Source: Lachnospiraceae bacterium
Lineage (GTDB): Bacteria > Bacillota > Clostridia > Lachnospirales > Lachnospiraceae
Assembly (NCBI GenBank): GCA_017938315.1
Contig: JAGBBV010000030.1
Coordinates: forward strand, 186,001 to 250,000
Reading direction: 5' to 3'
DNA length: 64,000 nt
The position numbers were made by a program, and so were the translations under genes. The notes under the pieces were generated by a model that saw only the letters and a program-made list of their open reading frames with translations, searched no databases and had not been told where the DNA came from. This document shows, piece by piece, positions 36,709-46,458 of the stretch (positions are counted from its first letter, which is position 1; the number at the start of each line of letters is the position of its first letter).

Positions 36709-37794
36709 ATGCATATTATACAGGAAAAAGTTTCGAAATTATTTAGATATGCGAAACTTGAATTCTTATTTGCAAAAAGAAATGAGTTTTCCAATATTCA
36801 TCCCGAGTTGAAAAATGTGTGGAAGAAAAAATTTCGTCAAATGATTCGATATAGCTCGAACAGAGTTTTTCCCATTGTAGAAGAATTTTTGACAGTAAAA
36901 ATAAGTAAGCTGAAGGAGTACACAGCAAAAGATGAGACTACAAAGGCACCTATTCTAATCTGTGTATTTAGAAATGATTTTGGGAAATTGCGTTTTTTTA
37001 TGGAACATTATAGAAAGATAGGGATACAACACTTTGTTTTCTTGGATAATGGATCCGCAGATGGAAGCCTGGAATTTTTATTAGAGCAGGAAGATGTGAC
37101 AGTATATAGTTGCATACATGAGTTCGCTTCCAATAGAAAAATTGCATGGATTAATCGCATGATAGCGGAACTTGGAGATAATAAGTGGTATTTGATGGTA
37201 GATTCGGACGAATTTGTTACTTACCTAGGAAATAGCGAACACAGGATAGACGAATTAATAGCGCAATGCGAAAGTAAAGGATATAAGAGAGTTGGTGGAT
37301 TAATGTTGGATATGTATGCAACAGGCAATTTGTTTGACTCAAATAGTGAAAATTTTATGGAACAGTGTCGCTATTTAGACAGAGATACTTACGATTTCTC
37401 ATGGGCGGCAAATGGGATAAGGATAACAGGTGGGCCGCGAAAAAGAATATTTGGCACACCTATGAAACTCTCAAAGTATTGTTTGTTCTATTTTGAGGAA
37501 GATGATGTAATTCCTTCCTCACATTTTATGATCCCTTTTGAAAAAGGATTTAATGTTCCGGTAAGTATGGCCATTTTACATTATAAATTTACAGATGAGA
37601 AGGATTATGAAAAAATTCTGGATGCAGTAGAAACCGGAAAGTATAGTAACAATTCAGCAGAATATAAAACCTACTTTAAAGGGGTAAAAGAAAATCCGCA
37701 GTTAACATTTTATGACGAAAAGCATTCTATGATTTTTTCGGAAGATAATTTGAAAGAGATTTCATTTATTAAAAATGTGTTTGCAAGTAATTAA
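36709..37794 (+). CDS. GT2-like glycosyltransferase (Glyco_tranf_2_4 type)
   Basis: A 361-residue protein with an unusual N-terminal ~75 residues, followed by a domain like the Glyco_tranf_2_4/DUF23-related group: ILICVFRNDFGKLRFFMEHYRKIGIQHFVFLDNGSADGS, KWYLMVDSDEFV (DxD-like) and HSMI later on. Such proteins occur in capsule loci and are likely glycosyltransferases with unassigned donors. It starts 2 bases after the preceding gene with GAGGG ahead. Confidence 0.8.
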   Translation: MHIIQEKVSKLFRYAKLEFLFAKRNEFSNIHPELKNVWKKKFRQMIRYSSNRVFPIVEEFLTVKISKLKEYTAKDETTKAPILICVFRNDFGKLRFFMEHYRKIGIQHFVFLDNGSADGSLEFLLEQEDVTVYSCIHEFASNRKIAWINRMIAELGDNKWYLMVDSDEFVTYLGNSEHRIDELIAQCESKGYKRVGGLMLDMYATGNLFDSNSENFMEQCRYLDRDTYDFSWAANGIRITGGPRKRIFGTPMKLSKYCLFYFEEDDVIPSSHFMIPFEKGFNVPVSMAILHYKFTDEKDYEKILDAVETGKYSNNSAEYKTYFKGVKENPQLTFYDEKHSMIFSEDNLKEISFIKNVFASN

Positions 37795-37823
37795 CAGAGA
37801 AACATATAAAGGGTTAATATAAA

Positions 37824-38798
37824 ATGAATGAATTAATATCAGTTATTGTCCCTGTGTATAATTCGGAAAAATATTTATCCACATGCATTGAAAGCATTAG
37901 TAATCAAACCTATTCAAACTTAGAGATTATTATAGTAGATGATGGTTCTACGGACGAGTCATATGATATTTGTAAAAAATGGGCTCAAAAGGACGCGAGA
38001 ATACATGTCATCAAACAAAATAATCAAGGGGCAGCGAAAACTAGGAATACAGGGATTTTAGCAGCACATGGTGAGGTGCTTTACTTTGTTGACAGCGATG
38101 ATTACATTGAGCCTAATATGATTGCCTCTATGTATACAATTATGGACAGGGAATGTTGTGATTGCGTAGTTTCTTCCTTTCGATATATAAATGATAAAGG
38201 AGAAGAATTAGCATGGTACACACCTCAATTATCAGATTACCAAACAATGTCAGGGCAAGAGGCAGCGAAAATTTTTCTCACAACTTTTGATATAGAGGGA
38301 TTTTCGTGGAATAAATTAATTAAGAAAAAACTTATTCAAAAACATGATATTCATTTTGATGAAAATAAAATATCTTTTGAGGATATGTTTGGCATGTTTA
38401 AGGGGATATTATACAGCGACAGAGTAAGTTTTTATAATGATAAACCTTATTATTACAGGCAGCATGAGGTGTCTTGCGTACACACGATGGATTTGCGTAA
38501 GATAGAAAATTTTAAAGATACAATTTTGCAGATAAAAGAGCTGGCACAAAAAAATCAATTATATAGTGAGAGCGAATTTTTTTATTTGCATCGTATGATT
38601 TTGCAACTTTTCTCTATTCTAAAAGAAAAAAATGTATATGCTGATAATTGGAATGAGATTAAAGAAAAATGCAGGTGGGACACTATATTTAATATGTCCT
38701 TTTATAGAGTTTACCAATTGATGCAACCAAGACTTAAAGATGATAAAATAAAAACATGGATAAAAGTATTTGTTGTATGGCTGAACTTTTCGTTGTAA
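37824..38798 (+). CDS. GT2 family glycosyltransferase
   Basis: A 324-residue GT-A enzyme: LISVIVPVYNSEKYLSTCIESI, VDDGSTDESYDIC, NQGAAKTRNTGI and FVDSDDYIEP. The C-terminal half is variable, with TFDIEGFSWNKLIKK and a helical tail. Sits between the Glyco_tranf_2_4 gene and the GT10 fucosyltransferase gene, gaps of about 20-30 bases. Confidence 0.92.
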   Translation: MNELISVIVPVYNSEKYLSTCIESISNQTYSNLEIIIVDDGSTDESYDICKKWAQKDARIHVIKQNNQGAAKTRNTGILAAHGEVLYFVDSDDYIEPNMIASMYTIMDRECCDCVVSSFRYINDKGEELAWYTPQLSDYQTMSGQEAAKIFLTTFDIEGFSWNKLIKKKLIQKHDIHFDENKISFEDMFGMFKGILYSDRVSFYNDKPYYYRQHEVSCVHTMDLRKIENFKDTILQIKELAQKNQLYSESEFFYLHRMILQLFSILKEKNVYADNWNEIKEKCRWDTIFNMSFYRVYQLMQPRLKDDKIKTWIKVFVVWLNFSL

Positions 38799-38819
38799 TT
38801 TATCAAAGGATGGAGTGTT

Positions 38820-39872
38820 ATGAAAAATACAAATAAAAAACGGATTAAAATTCAAAAGGCCGATTTTTATGATAAATTGTTTAATGATATAATCAGGAAA
38901 AATTTAGAACCATTTTATGAATTAGAATTTTCAGACCAACCGGACTTTTTATTTTATAGTGTTTATGACACTGGAATAGAACATTTTAAATACGAAAATT
39001 GTGTAAAAATTTTTTATGCGGCAGAAGGGGTATTGCCGGATTTTAATGAATGTGATTATGCAATAGGTTCATATCCCATGGAGGTAGGAGACAGATATTT
39101 AAGAGAAAAATATAATGCGATACCTGATATAATACAAGACAGAAAGCGCTTTGAACATGTAAATCTGAAGGAACGGCGTTTTTGCAACTTTATTTATTCG
39201 AATGCAACAAATGGAAGGGGCGCAGTTCTGAGACAGGAATTTTGTAAAAAATTAATGGAATATAAAAGAGTAGACTGTCCCGGTAATGTACTGAATAATA
39301 TGAAAGATGCAATAGAGCCACGGAATGGAAAGTGGTATCCGGCCAAAATAGAGTTTATAAAAGATTATAAGTTTACGATTGCGTTTGAAAATGTTGCAAT
39401 GGCTGGGATGACAACAGAAAAACTGATACAGCCTTTTGAAGCCGGAAGTATTCCTATTTATTGGGGAGATCCGGCTGTTACAGAGATTTTTAACAATAAA
39501 GCATTTATTAATTGTCGTGATTTTTCGTCTTGGGAAGAAGTTATAGCGAAGGTCGTTGAACTTGATAACGACGATGATAAATATATGGAAATGCTCATGG
39601 AACAGCCTTTACTTGAGGATGTAAAAACATTAAATACCCATGAAAATATAAGAAATTTTCTTTGCAAAATAGTAGAAAAAGGAAATGTACAGTATGAAAA
39701 ATGTCCGCTCGGATTTAATGTAAAGAAAGAGTTGTATTCCGAACATGTTGCTATTAATAAAGGTTTGTGCGGGAAGCTGCATAATAAGAAAAAAGAAATA
39801 AACGGCATGTGGGAGAAAGGATATAATAAAATAGTAAAAGTTTCAAAACAAATCAAGAAAGGGAAAGAGTAG
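38820..39872 (+). CDS. GT10 alpha-1,3/4-fucosyltransferase
   Basis: A 350-residue GT10 enzyme. It carries the family's central region FCNFIYSNATNGRGAVLRQEF and the donor-binding block FTIAFENVAMAGMTTEKLIQPFEAGSIPIYWGDP. Bacterial relatives such as Helicobacter pylori FutA transfer fucose from GDP-fucose alpha-1,3 or alpha-1,4 to GlcNAc in Lewis-type structures. The C-terminus is Lys-rich (KKG, KKKE), as in enzymes that bind the membrane peripherally. GGAG precedes the ATG. With three GT11 genes in the window it suggests a multiply fucosylated glycan. Confidence 0.92.
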   Translation: MKNTNKKRIKIQKADFYDKLFNDIIRKNLEPFYELEFSDQPDFLFYSVYDTGIEHFKYENCVKIFYAAEGVLPDFNECDYAIGSYPMEVGDRYLREKYNAIPDIIQDRKRFEHVNLKERRFCNFIYSNATNGRGAVLRQEFCKKLMEYKRVDCPGNVLNNMKDAIEPRNGKWYPAKIEFIKDYKFTIAFENVAMAGMTTEKLIQPFEAGSIPIYWGDPAVTEIFNNKAFINCRDFSSWEEVIAKVVELDNDDDKYMEMLMEQPLLEDVKTLNTHENIRNFLCKIVEKGNVQYEKCPLGFNVKKELYSEHVAINKGLCGKLHNKKKEINGMWEKGYNKIVKVSKQIKKGKE

Positions 39873-39904
39873 ACTGTTCATACGTCATACAAGGATAAGT
39901 AATT

Positions 39905-41659
39905 ATGAGTCTGTTAAAAAAAATAAATTATATATTTGATATTAAGCAAAAAGCAAGACTGTTTTTTTTAATGATATTAATTTTAATTGGATCTATATTA
40001 GAACTTGTAGGTGTGTCTGCTATTCTGCCTCTTGTTAATATAGCAATGACACCGGAAGTCATTAATGAGAATGAGATATACAGGATGCTTGCAAAGTGGT
40101 TTGATTTGCAGACTGCTAATGAGTTCATTTTGTTTTTTTCTTTGTTAATGGCGGTTCTTTACGTGATAAAAAACAGTTATATGATTTTTTATAAAAACTT
40201 TCAACTTAAGTTTACTTACAGCGTAAATAGAAGGATTTCATTAAAATTGATGAATTGCTATATGCGTCAGGAATACTTATTTCACGTCGCACACAATGTT
40301 GCTGAATTACAAAGAAATGTGAGTTCTGATGTAACACAGTTTGTAAATACATTATCAGCAAGCATAAATGTGGTAGTTGAAGTGTTTACGCTTTTCTTGC
40401 TAATTGGTTTATTAGTAATAACCGATCCAATGACAACAGTACTTGTTATTGGAATATTAGGAACTGCAGTTCTTGTGTTCTGGAAGATTTCTAAAATGCT
40501 GCAGATGAAGCATGGTGAATTAGCGCGAGAAGCCACAAAAGATATGAATATGTGGCTTTTACAATCTTTCGGTGGCATTAAAGAAATAAAGGTAATGAAT
40601 AGGGAAAATTTCTTCCTGAGTAATTATGACAGTGCTTGCAAAAAGAATATAGCAGCTCATAAAAAATATAATATTGTTTCGATGATGCCCAAGTATGTCA
40701 TGGAAACCATTCTTATTTGCAGTATATTATTGGCTATGAGTATCAGAATTTTACAGGGAGTGGATATTCAAGACTTTGTATCATCTTTATCTGTTTTTGC
40801 AGTAGCTGCCATGAGACTATTACCCTCTTTTAATCGTCTTACAGAATACATAAGTACAATTATGTTTAATAAAATAGGCGTAGAAAGTGTTTTTAATGAC
40901 TTAAAACAAATAGAACTTTTGGTACAAGAAGAAACAAAACAGAGAAGAGACATTGAAAAACTTCAGCTGAAAGAAAAGCTAGAAGTTAAAGATATAACCT
41001 TTGCTTATCCTAATACAGAAAAAAATATTTTTGAGAATGCATCACTTGTAATAGAAAAAAATCAATCAGTTGCCTTCGTGGGTAGTTCAGGGGCAGGAAA
41101 AACGACATTAGCAGATATTATTATTGGAATCTTGAAACCAAGTGAGGGTCAAATATGTGTAGATGGTATTGATGTATTTACACATTTGGACGCGTGGCAT
41201 AAGTCTATCGGTTATATACCGCAGATGATATACTTAATGGATGATACAATCCGTGCAAATGTAGTATTTGGGCTTCCGGAAGAAGAAGTGAGCGATGAAA
41301 AGGTATGGAGAGCCTTGGAACGTGCAGAAATTGCAGAGTTTGTACGTGGCCTAAGGGATGGTATTTATACACAAATAGGAGATCGAGGAGTTCGTTTGTC
41401 GGGAGGACAGCGTCAGCGAATTGGAATTGCAAGAGCACTTTATGAAGAGCCGGAAGTATTAATTTTGGATGAGGCAACTTCCGCCCTGGATAATGAAACG
41501 GAGGCTGCGGTAATGGAGTCTGTGGAAAGTCTGCATGGAAAAACAACTCTGATTATTATTGCACACAGATTAACTACTATACAGAATTGCGATAAGGTGT
41601 ATGAGGTTGAGCAGGGAAAGATTACTTTAAGCGAAGATAATACAAGTAATAAGGCTTAG
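39905..41659 (+). CDS. ABC exporter, fused permease-ATPase (second copy)
   Basis: A 584-residue paralogue of the transporter at 10555, with the same architecture: N-terminal exporter TM domain, then ATPase with GSSGAGKTT (Walker A), LSGGQRQR, LILDEATSALD and IIAHR. Even the linker motifs match (QxIYLxDDTIRxN vs QAIYLVDESIRDN). Most likely a lipid-linked-oligosaccharide flippase or an exporter for a distinct product. Placed after the GT10 gene. Confidence 0.92.
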   Translation: MSLLKKINYIFDIKQKARLFFLMILILIGSILELVGVSAILPLVNIAMTPEVINENEIYRMLAKWFDLQTANEFILFFSLLMAVLYVIKNSYMIFYKNFQLKFTYSVNRRISLKLMNCYMRQEYLFHVAHNVAELQRNVSSDVTQFVNTLSASINVVVEVFTLFLLIGLLVITDPMTTVLVIGILGTAVLVFWKISKMLQMKHGELAREATKDMNMWLLQSFGGIKEIKVMNRENFFLSNYDSACKKNIAAHKKYNIVSMMPKYVMETILICSILLAMSIRILQGVDIQDFVSSLSVFAVAAMRLLPSFNRLTEYISTIMFNKIGVESVFNDLKQIELLVQEETKQRRDIEKLQLKEKLEVKDITFAYPNTEKNIFENASLVIEKNQSVAFVGSSGAGKTTLADIIIGILKPSEGQICVDGIDVFTHLDAWHKSIGYIPQMIYLMDDTIRANVVFGLPEEEVSDEKVWRALERAEIAEFVRGLRDGIYTQIGDRGVRLSGGQRQRIGIARALYEEPEVLILDEATSALDNETEAAVMESVESLHGKTTLIIIAHRLTTIQNCDKVYEVEQGKITLSEDNTSNKA

Positions 41660-41674
41660 ATTGGGAGATGGATG

Positions 41675-42652
41675 ATGGATAAAAACGGTAAATTGGTAAG
41701 TATTATTATGCCGGTTTATAATTCTGAAAAATATTTGGAAGAGGCACTTGTCAGCATACAAGAGCAATCATATAAGAATTTGGAAGTAATACTGGTGGAT
41801 GACGGCTCAAAGGACTCCAGTCCGAAAATATGTGACCGTTTTGCAAGTATTGATGCAAGATTTAAAGTAATACATCAATCCAATAGTGGACCATCAGCAG
41901 CCAGAAACAGGGGGCTGGATGAGGCAACAGGAGATTACATTACGTTTGTTGACAATGATGATTTGTTGCATAGGGATTTTGTGAAAGAATTATATAGTTT
42001 ATGTGATGATAATGAGTGTGACATTGCATTAACAAAGATTCATGCATTTTATGATGGAGAACAACTACCGCAAGGAAGAGGCGAATCAAAATTAAGATAT
42101 ATGGACGCAAGGGAACTGAGCGAACAGTTATTAGATATGGGCTGGAACGGAATTGCTGTAACAATGGCTAAAGTTTTTAAAAAGAGCCTGTATGATTCGA
42201 TTCGGTTTAACGAGGAGAGGATTATCGGAGATGATGACTCTACCATGTATCTGGTTTATTGGAATGCTAAAAAAGCAGTATTAAATAATGAAACCTTGTA
42301 TTTTTACCGTTCCAAGAGAAAAGGAAGCATTACGCATTCAAATTATAAATTATCATGGCTTACAGGTGTGGAAGCGTTTAAAGAAAGAATGGAATTTTAT
42401 CATTCAAAGAATGAAAAGATATTATATGCAAAGGCTATGAGAAATTATTGTAGAAGAATGGCAGAAAACTATGTCCAGATTAGCAATAACTTTCCGGAAG
42501 AAATAGGGAAACTAAAAGAATTGAAAAGTAAAATGAAGAAATATGCGATAAAGTTACTCTTTTTAAGGGGGAATACATTTAAGCAGAAGATCAGTGCAAT
42601 CATGTTTGCCTGGATACCTAATATGTGGAACAAGCTATATATGAAATTGTAG
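41675..42652 (+). CDS. GT2 family glycosyltransferase
   Basis: A GT-A glycosyltransferase of 325 residues: LVSIIMPVYNSEKYLEEALVSI, VDDGSKDSSPKIC, SGPSAARNRGLDEA and FVDNDDLLH. Two adjacent ATGs (41672 and 41675) compete; GGGAG at 41663-41667 is better spaced for the second. The C-terminus is basic with a hydrophobic segment. It follows the ABC exporter by about 13 bases. Confidence 0.91.
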   Translation: MDKNGKLVSIIMPVYNSEKYLEEALVSIQEQSYKNLEVILVDDGSKDSSPKICDRFASIDARFKVIHQSNSGPSAARNRGLDEATGDYITFVDNDDLLHRDFVKELYSLCDDNECDIALTKIHAFYDGEQLPQGRGESKLRYMDARELSEQLLDMGWNGIAVTMAKVFKKSLYDSIRFNEERIIGDDDSTMYLVYWNAKKAVLNNETLYFYRSKRKGSITHSNYKLSWLTGVEAFKERMEFYHSKNEKILYAKAMRNYCRRMAENYVQISNNFPEEIGKLKELKSKMKKYAIKLLFLRGNTFKQKISAIMFAWIPNMWNKLYMKL

Positions 42653-42673
42653 TGTTATAGGGAGGAAAGAGCG

Positions 42674-43906
42674 GTGTCCGGATATCAGTATATAAAAAAT
42701 GTACAAAGACGAAAAGAAATGGAAGCTTATAAAGAGATGTTTTTTTTTCGTGGTACACCACTAGAGGTTTCTTGTATAGAGGACGGCTATATTCTTCCGC
42801 CAAAAGGTGGCGTGTATGAAAACTGGCAAAAAGGATTGTCAAAGCCTACAATGGGTGTTGGCGGTGTGGTAGATGCTACGGGTGAGTATGTGGATTTTTC
42901 AGCAACTCGGGTAGAGCATTTAGTACAACTATCGGCGTTGACAAGAGACCGGTTTGGCGGAAAATATGATTTTGATAAAGAAGCAGTCACATATAGAGAT
43001 GAGGAAGTAATATATTGTGGTATTTTTTGGAAACAATGGGGGCATTTTTTAATTGACCAAATTGTACGTTTGTGGTATGTCATTAAAAATACTGGTTCCG
43101 ATAGTAAGTTGGTTTGGCTAACCGGTGAAAAGGAAGAAAACCCAATAAAAGGAAATTATCTGGAAATCATTAAGTTATTGGGAATTGACGAGAATAGATT
43201 TGAATTCGTCAGGGAAATAACAAAGTTTAAAAAAATAATTGTTCCGGAGCCATGTTTTTACCCGGGAAGATATTATACCAATGAGTATGTTCAAATGTTG
43301 CAATGTATGATTGAACATTCGTTAGACAAATATGAAGGTGAAACTTATAAAAAGATATATTTTTCCAGAACCAATTTTTCTAAAAATTCTATCATGGAAA
43401 TAGGTGAACAAAGTATAGAAAATATTTTTAGGGAAAATGGTTATCGAGTTCTTTATCCTGAAAAATTAAAAGCTTTTGAAATGATAGCAATTGTTAATCA
43501 ATGTGAAGTTTATGCGAGTATGGTGGGAACCGTAGCACATAATTCTGTGTTTGCATCTGATGGGATGAAACAAATAATAATTAACAGAAACAGAATTATA
43601 AATCCTTTTCAATTTCAAATAAGTGCGATGAAGCAAATTGAAGACATGTATATTGATGCGTGGGAGGAGCCTGTTAAGCCGATAAGCTTAGACAACCTGC
43701 CGGGAAGATTTTGGGAAGACCCATGTTTTCTTTCAATAAATGATATGTTTAAAAAATTTTGTAAAGATAATAATTTAATGATTACATTTAAAGCACATAA
43801 TTTGGGAATGAGCATTCGAAATTATATGAAAATAAGGTTTTATTATTTTAAAGTTAAGTACTTAAGACCAATGAAGAAATATCTAAAGGGAAGCAAATCA
43901 TCCTAA
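42674..43906 (+). CDS. GT61 family glycosyltransferase (DUF563), second copy
   Basis: A 410-residue GT61-type protein starting at GTG, with GGGAGGAAAG ahead. Visible are EEVIYCGIFWKQWGHFLIDQIVRLWYV, KIYFSRTNFSKNSIMEIGE, NGYRVLYPEKLKAFEMIAIVNQCEVYASMVGTVAHNSVF. It is about 70 residues longer than the first copy at 32624 because of an N-terminal extension and a basic C-terminus. Donor unknown. Confidence 0.85.
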   Translation: MSGYQYIKNVQRRKEMEAYKEMFFFRGTPLEVSCIEDGYILPPKGGVYENWQKGLSKPTMGVGGVVDATGEYVDFSATRVEHLVQLSALTRDRFGGKYDFDKEAVTYRDEEVIYCGIFWKQWGHFLIDQIVRLWYVIKNTGSDSKLVWLTGEKEENPIKGNYLEIIKLLGIDENRFEFVREITKFKKIIVPEPCFYPGRYYTNEYVQMLQCMIEHSLDKYEGETYKKIYFSRTNFSKNSIMEIGEQSIENIFRENGYRVLYPEKLKAFEMIAIVNQCEVYASMVGTVAHNSVFASDGMKQIIINRNRIINPFQFQISAMKQIEDMYIDAWEEPVKPISLDNLPGRFWEDPCFLSINDMFKKFCKDNNLMITFKAHNLGMSIRNYMKIRFYYFKVKYLRPMKKYLKGSKSS

Positions 43907-43950
43907 AGTGTTTTGAACCATTAAGTGAACGAATTGGAAGGACAAAAGAA

Positions 43951-45396
43951 ATGCTGTTTAACTCTTATATTTTTCTCTTTTTATTTTTGCCGCTATGTTT
44001 ATTCGGATATTTCTTTTGCAATAAAAGAGGCTGGAATAAAAGTGCGCTTCTGATATTGATTGGAATGTCACTTTGGTTTTATTCATACAATCACTTACAA
44101 TATTTACTTTTATTTGTGTTCAGCATTTTATGTAATTGGCTGATAGTACAAATAATGAATAAAAAACCTATAAAATATCCCCAATTGGTTTTGGGCATTG
44201 GAATAGGTATAAATATACTTATAATTTTTTATTATAAATATTTATATTTTGTAGTTTTTAATATGAATAGATTTTTAAATACTTCTTTTACGGTTGAAGC
44301 GATATTGTTGCCGTTAGGGATTAGTTTTTATACTTTTCAGCAAATATCATTTTTGGTAGATACCATTCGAGGAGAAACAAAAGAATATACATTTTTAGAG
44401 TATGTAGCATTTATATCTTTTTTCCCTCAATTAGTGGCAGGACCTATTTGCTTACATTCTGAAATAATACCGCAATTTAGAAAAAATGAAAAAAGATGCT
44501 TTAATTATGATAATTTTGCGGCGGGTATATATATTTTTGCAACCGGTTTATTTAAAAAAGTGATATTAGCCGATACATTTGGGGAAGCTGTTTCGTGGGG
44601 ATTTAGTAATACAGATATTTTATCATCACTGGAGATAGCAATTGTCATGTTGTCTTATACATTTCAAATTTATTTTGACTTTAGTGGTTATTCTGATATG
44701 GCAATCGGAATTGCAAGGATGTTCAATATTGATATCCCACACAACTTTAATTCACCGTATAAAGCAAATTCTATTATAGAATTTTGGGACAAATGGCACA
44801 TGACACTCACTAGATTTTTACGAAAATACGTATACTTTCCAATGGGGGGGAGTAAAAAAGGGAAAATAAGGACATATGTAAATATATTAACAGTGTTTCT
44901 AATCAGTGGAATATGGCATGGAGCAAATTGGACATTTATTTTATGGGGATGTATTCATGGTATTGCCAATATACTAAATCGTATTTTTAAAAAGGAGTGG
45001 GATAAGCTACATACCGCATTTCAATGGATTTGCACATTTTCATTTATTAATGTAACATGGTTACTTTTTAGAGCTGATAGTGTGTCACAAGCAATAGAAT
45101 TATTAAAACGGCTAATACGTGCAGAATCATTTGAGATTCACTCGACGCTTAATTGGTGTTTCTATTTAAACGAATTTGATATATGCCAATGGGTAGTGCC
45201 ATTTGTTTATGATATTAGAGGATTTTGGATATGGATTTCTGTTGCAATGGGATTATTTGTGTGTTTGAATATGACTGATGTTGCGGACAAGGAATTCAAG
45301 CCAACGTGGATAAAAATGCTGGGGACGGCGGGGATGCTGATTTGGTCAGTTGTATCGTTTGGAGGAATAACAACATTTTTATATTTTAATTTTTAG
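43951..45396 (+). CDS. MBOAT family membrane O-acyltransferase
   Basis: A 481-residue polytopic acyltransferase, closest in this window to the one at 8912: MLFNSYIFLFLFLPL, LPLGISFYTFQQISFLVDTIRGE, FFPQLVAGPIC, YFDFSGYSDMAIGIARM, EFWDKWHMTLTRFLRKYVYFP and SGIWHGANWTFILWG with the catalytic His. GGAAGGA precedes the ATG. The next gene, 8 bases on, is its probable SGNH-type partner. Confidence 0.95.
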   Translation: MLFNSYIFLFLFLPLCLFGYFFCNKRGWNKSALLILIGMSLWFYSYNHLQYLLLFVFSILCNWLIVQIMNKKPIKYPQLVLGIGIGINILIIFYYKYLYFVVFNMNRFLNTSFTVEAILLPLGISFYTFQQISFLVDTIRGETKEYTFLEYVAFISFFPQLVAGPICLHSEIIPQFRKNEKRCFNYDNFAAGIYIFATGLFKKVILADTFGEAVSWGFSNTDILSSLEIAIVMLSYTFQIYFDFSGYSDMAIGIARMFNIDIPHNFNSPYKANSIIEFWDKWHMTLTRFLRKYVYFPMGGSKKGKIRTYVNILTVFLISGIWHGANWTFILWGCIHGIANILNRIFKKEWDKLHTAFQWICTFSFINVTWLLFRADSVSQAIELLKRLIRAESFEIHSTLNWCFYLNEFDICQWVVPFVYDIRGFWIWISVAMGLFVCLNMTDVADKEFKPTWIKMLGTAGMLIWSVVSFGGITTFLYFNF

Positions 45397-45403
45397 GTGA
45401 TAT

Positions 45404-46450
45404 ATGAATACAAAAAAATTTAGTCTTTTTACAATAGGAATAATGCTGCTAGGACTTATAATCTTTGCTATTCCAACCATAATTATAGACCCTTATTTTC
45501 ATTATCATGCACCTTTGAAAAATTTGGAATATCCAATTAATAACCAGAGATATCAAAATGATGGGATGCTAAAACATTTTTCTTATGATGCCATGATAAT
45601 AGGAACTTCGATGACTCTTAATTTTAAACCGGATGAGTTTGATAAGCTGTTTGATGTTAATTCTCTACATGTTTCTTTTTTGGGCGGATCTTATAAGGAA
45701 ATTGGGGATAACATGATGACCGGCCTAAAATATAATCCGGATATTAAAATTATATTACGAGGATTAGATCTTTCACATTTGGATGATGACAAAGACTATT
45801 TGAAAGGGGAAAAGTCATCCTACCCCACATATTTATATGATGCTAATATTTTTAATGACATAGAATATCTCTGGAATAAGGAAGTGTTTGATAAAACGTT
45901 TGAAGTGTTCGAGCATACGAAAAAAGTACGTGAGTCGTCATATGTAGAGAAAGAAGAAATGCCGGTTTATGGAAAAGAAATAGTGCTTGAAAGTTTTGAT
46001 CGGATTGCGCCTTCAGGCGCAATAGTAGAATTCACAGAAGAGGATAAAGAAAGAGTATTAGCGAATATAAGACAAAACGTTACAAGCGCTGCAGAGAAGT
46101 ATCCGGATGTAACTTTTTATTATTTTTGGACGCCATATAGCATATGCTACTGGGACGAAATCTGCTTGGGAGGAAAAGTGGATTATATGTTGGAAGCTGA
46201 AACAGTAGCAATTGAAGAAATGCTGAAGTATGAAAACATTAGATTGTTCTCATTTGCCGACAATTTTGATTTGGTGTGTAATTTAGACAACTATTGCGAT
46301 CAAGGACATTATTCGCCACATATTAATTCGAAAATATTAGAGTGGATTAGAAATGGAGAGTATGAATTAACAGCCGAAAATTATAAAGCACATATTGCTG
46401 ATAGAAAAGATTTTTATAAACAATATGATTACGATGCTATATACAAATAG
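45404..46450 (+). CDS. SGNH-like membrane-anchored partner of MBOAT
   Basis: A 348-residue protein with one N-terminal TM helix (about 8-28) and an extracytoplasmic domain that matches the protein at 7819-8880 along its length: DPYFHYHAP, then GTSMT at 67-71 (nucleophile block) and YCDQGHYS (DxxH block), plus the same C-terminal YDYDAIYK ending. Expected to transfer acyl groups delivered by the MBOAT onto the exported glycan. AGGTG precedes the ATG by 5 bases. Confidence 0.78.
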   Translation: MNTKKFSLFTIGIMLLGLIIFAIPTIIIDPYFHYHAPLKNLEYPINNQRYQNDGMLKHFSYDAMIIGTSMTLNFKPDEFDKLFDVNSLHVSFLGGSYKEIGDNMMTGLKYNPDIKIILRGLDLSHLDDDKDYLKGEKSSYPTYLYDANIFNDIEYLWNKEVFDKTFEVFEHTKKVRESSYVEKEEMPVYGKEIVLESFDRIAPSGAIVEFTEEDKERVLANIRQNVTSAAEKYPDVTFYYFWTPYSICYWDEICLGGKVDYMLEAETVAIEEMLKYENIRLFSFADNFDLVCNLDNYCDQGHYSPHINSKILEWIRNGEYELTAENYKAHIADRKDFYKQYDYDAIYK

Positions 46451-46458
46451 GGGGTATT

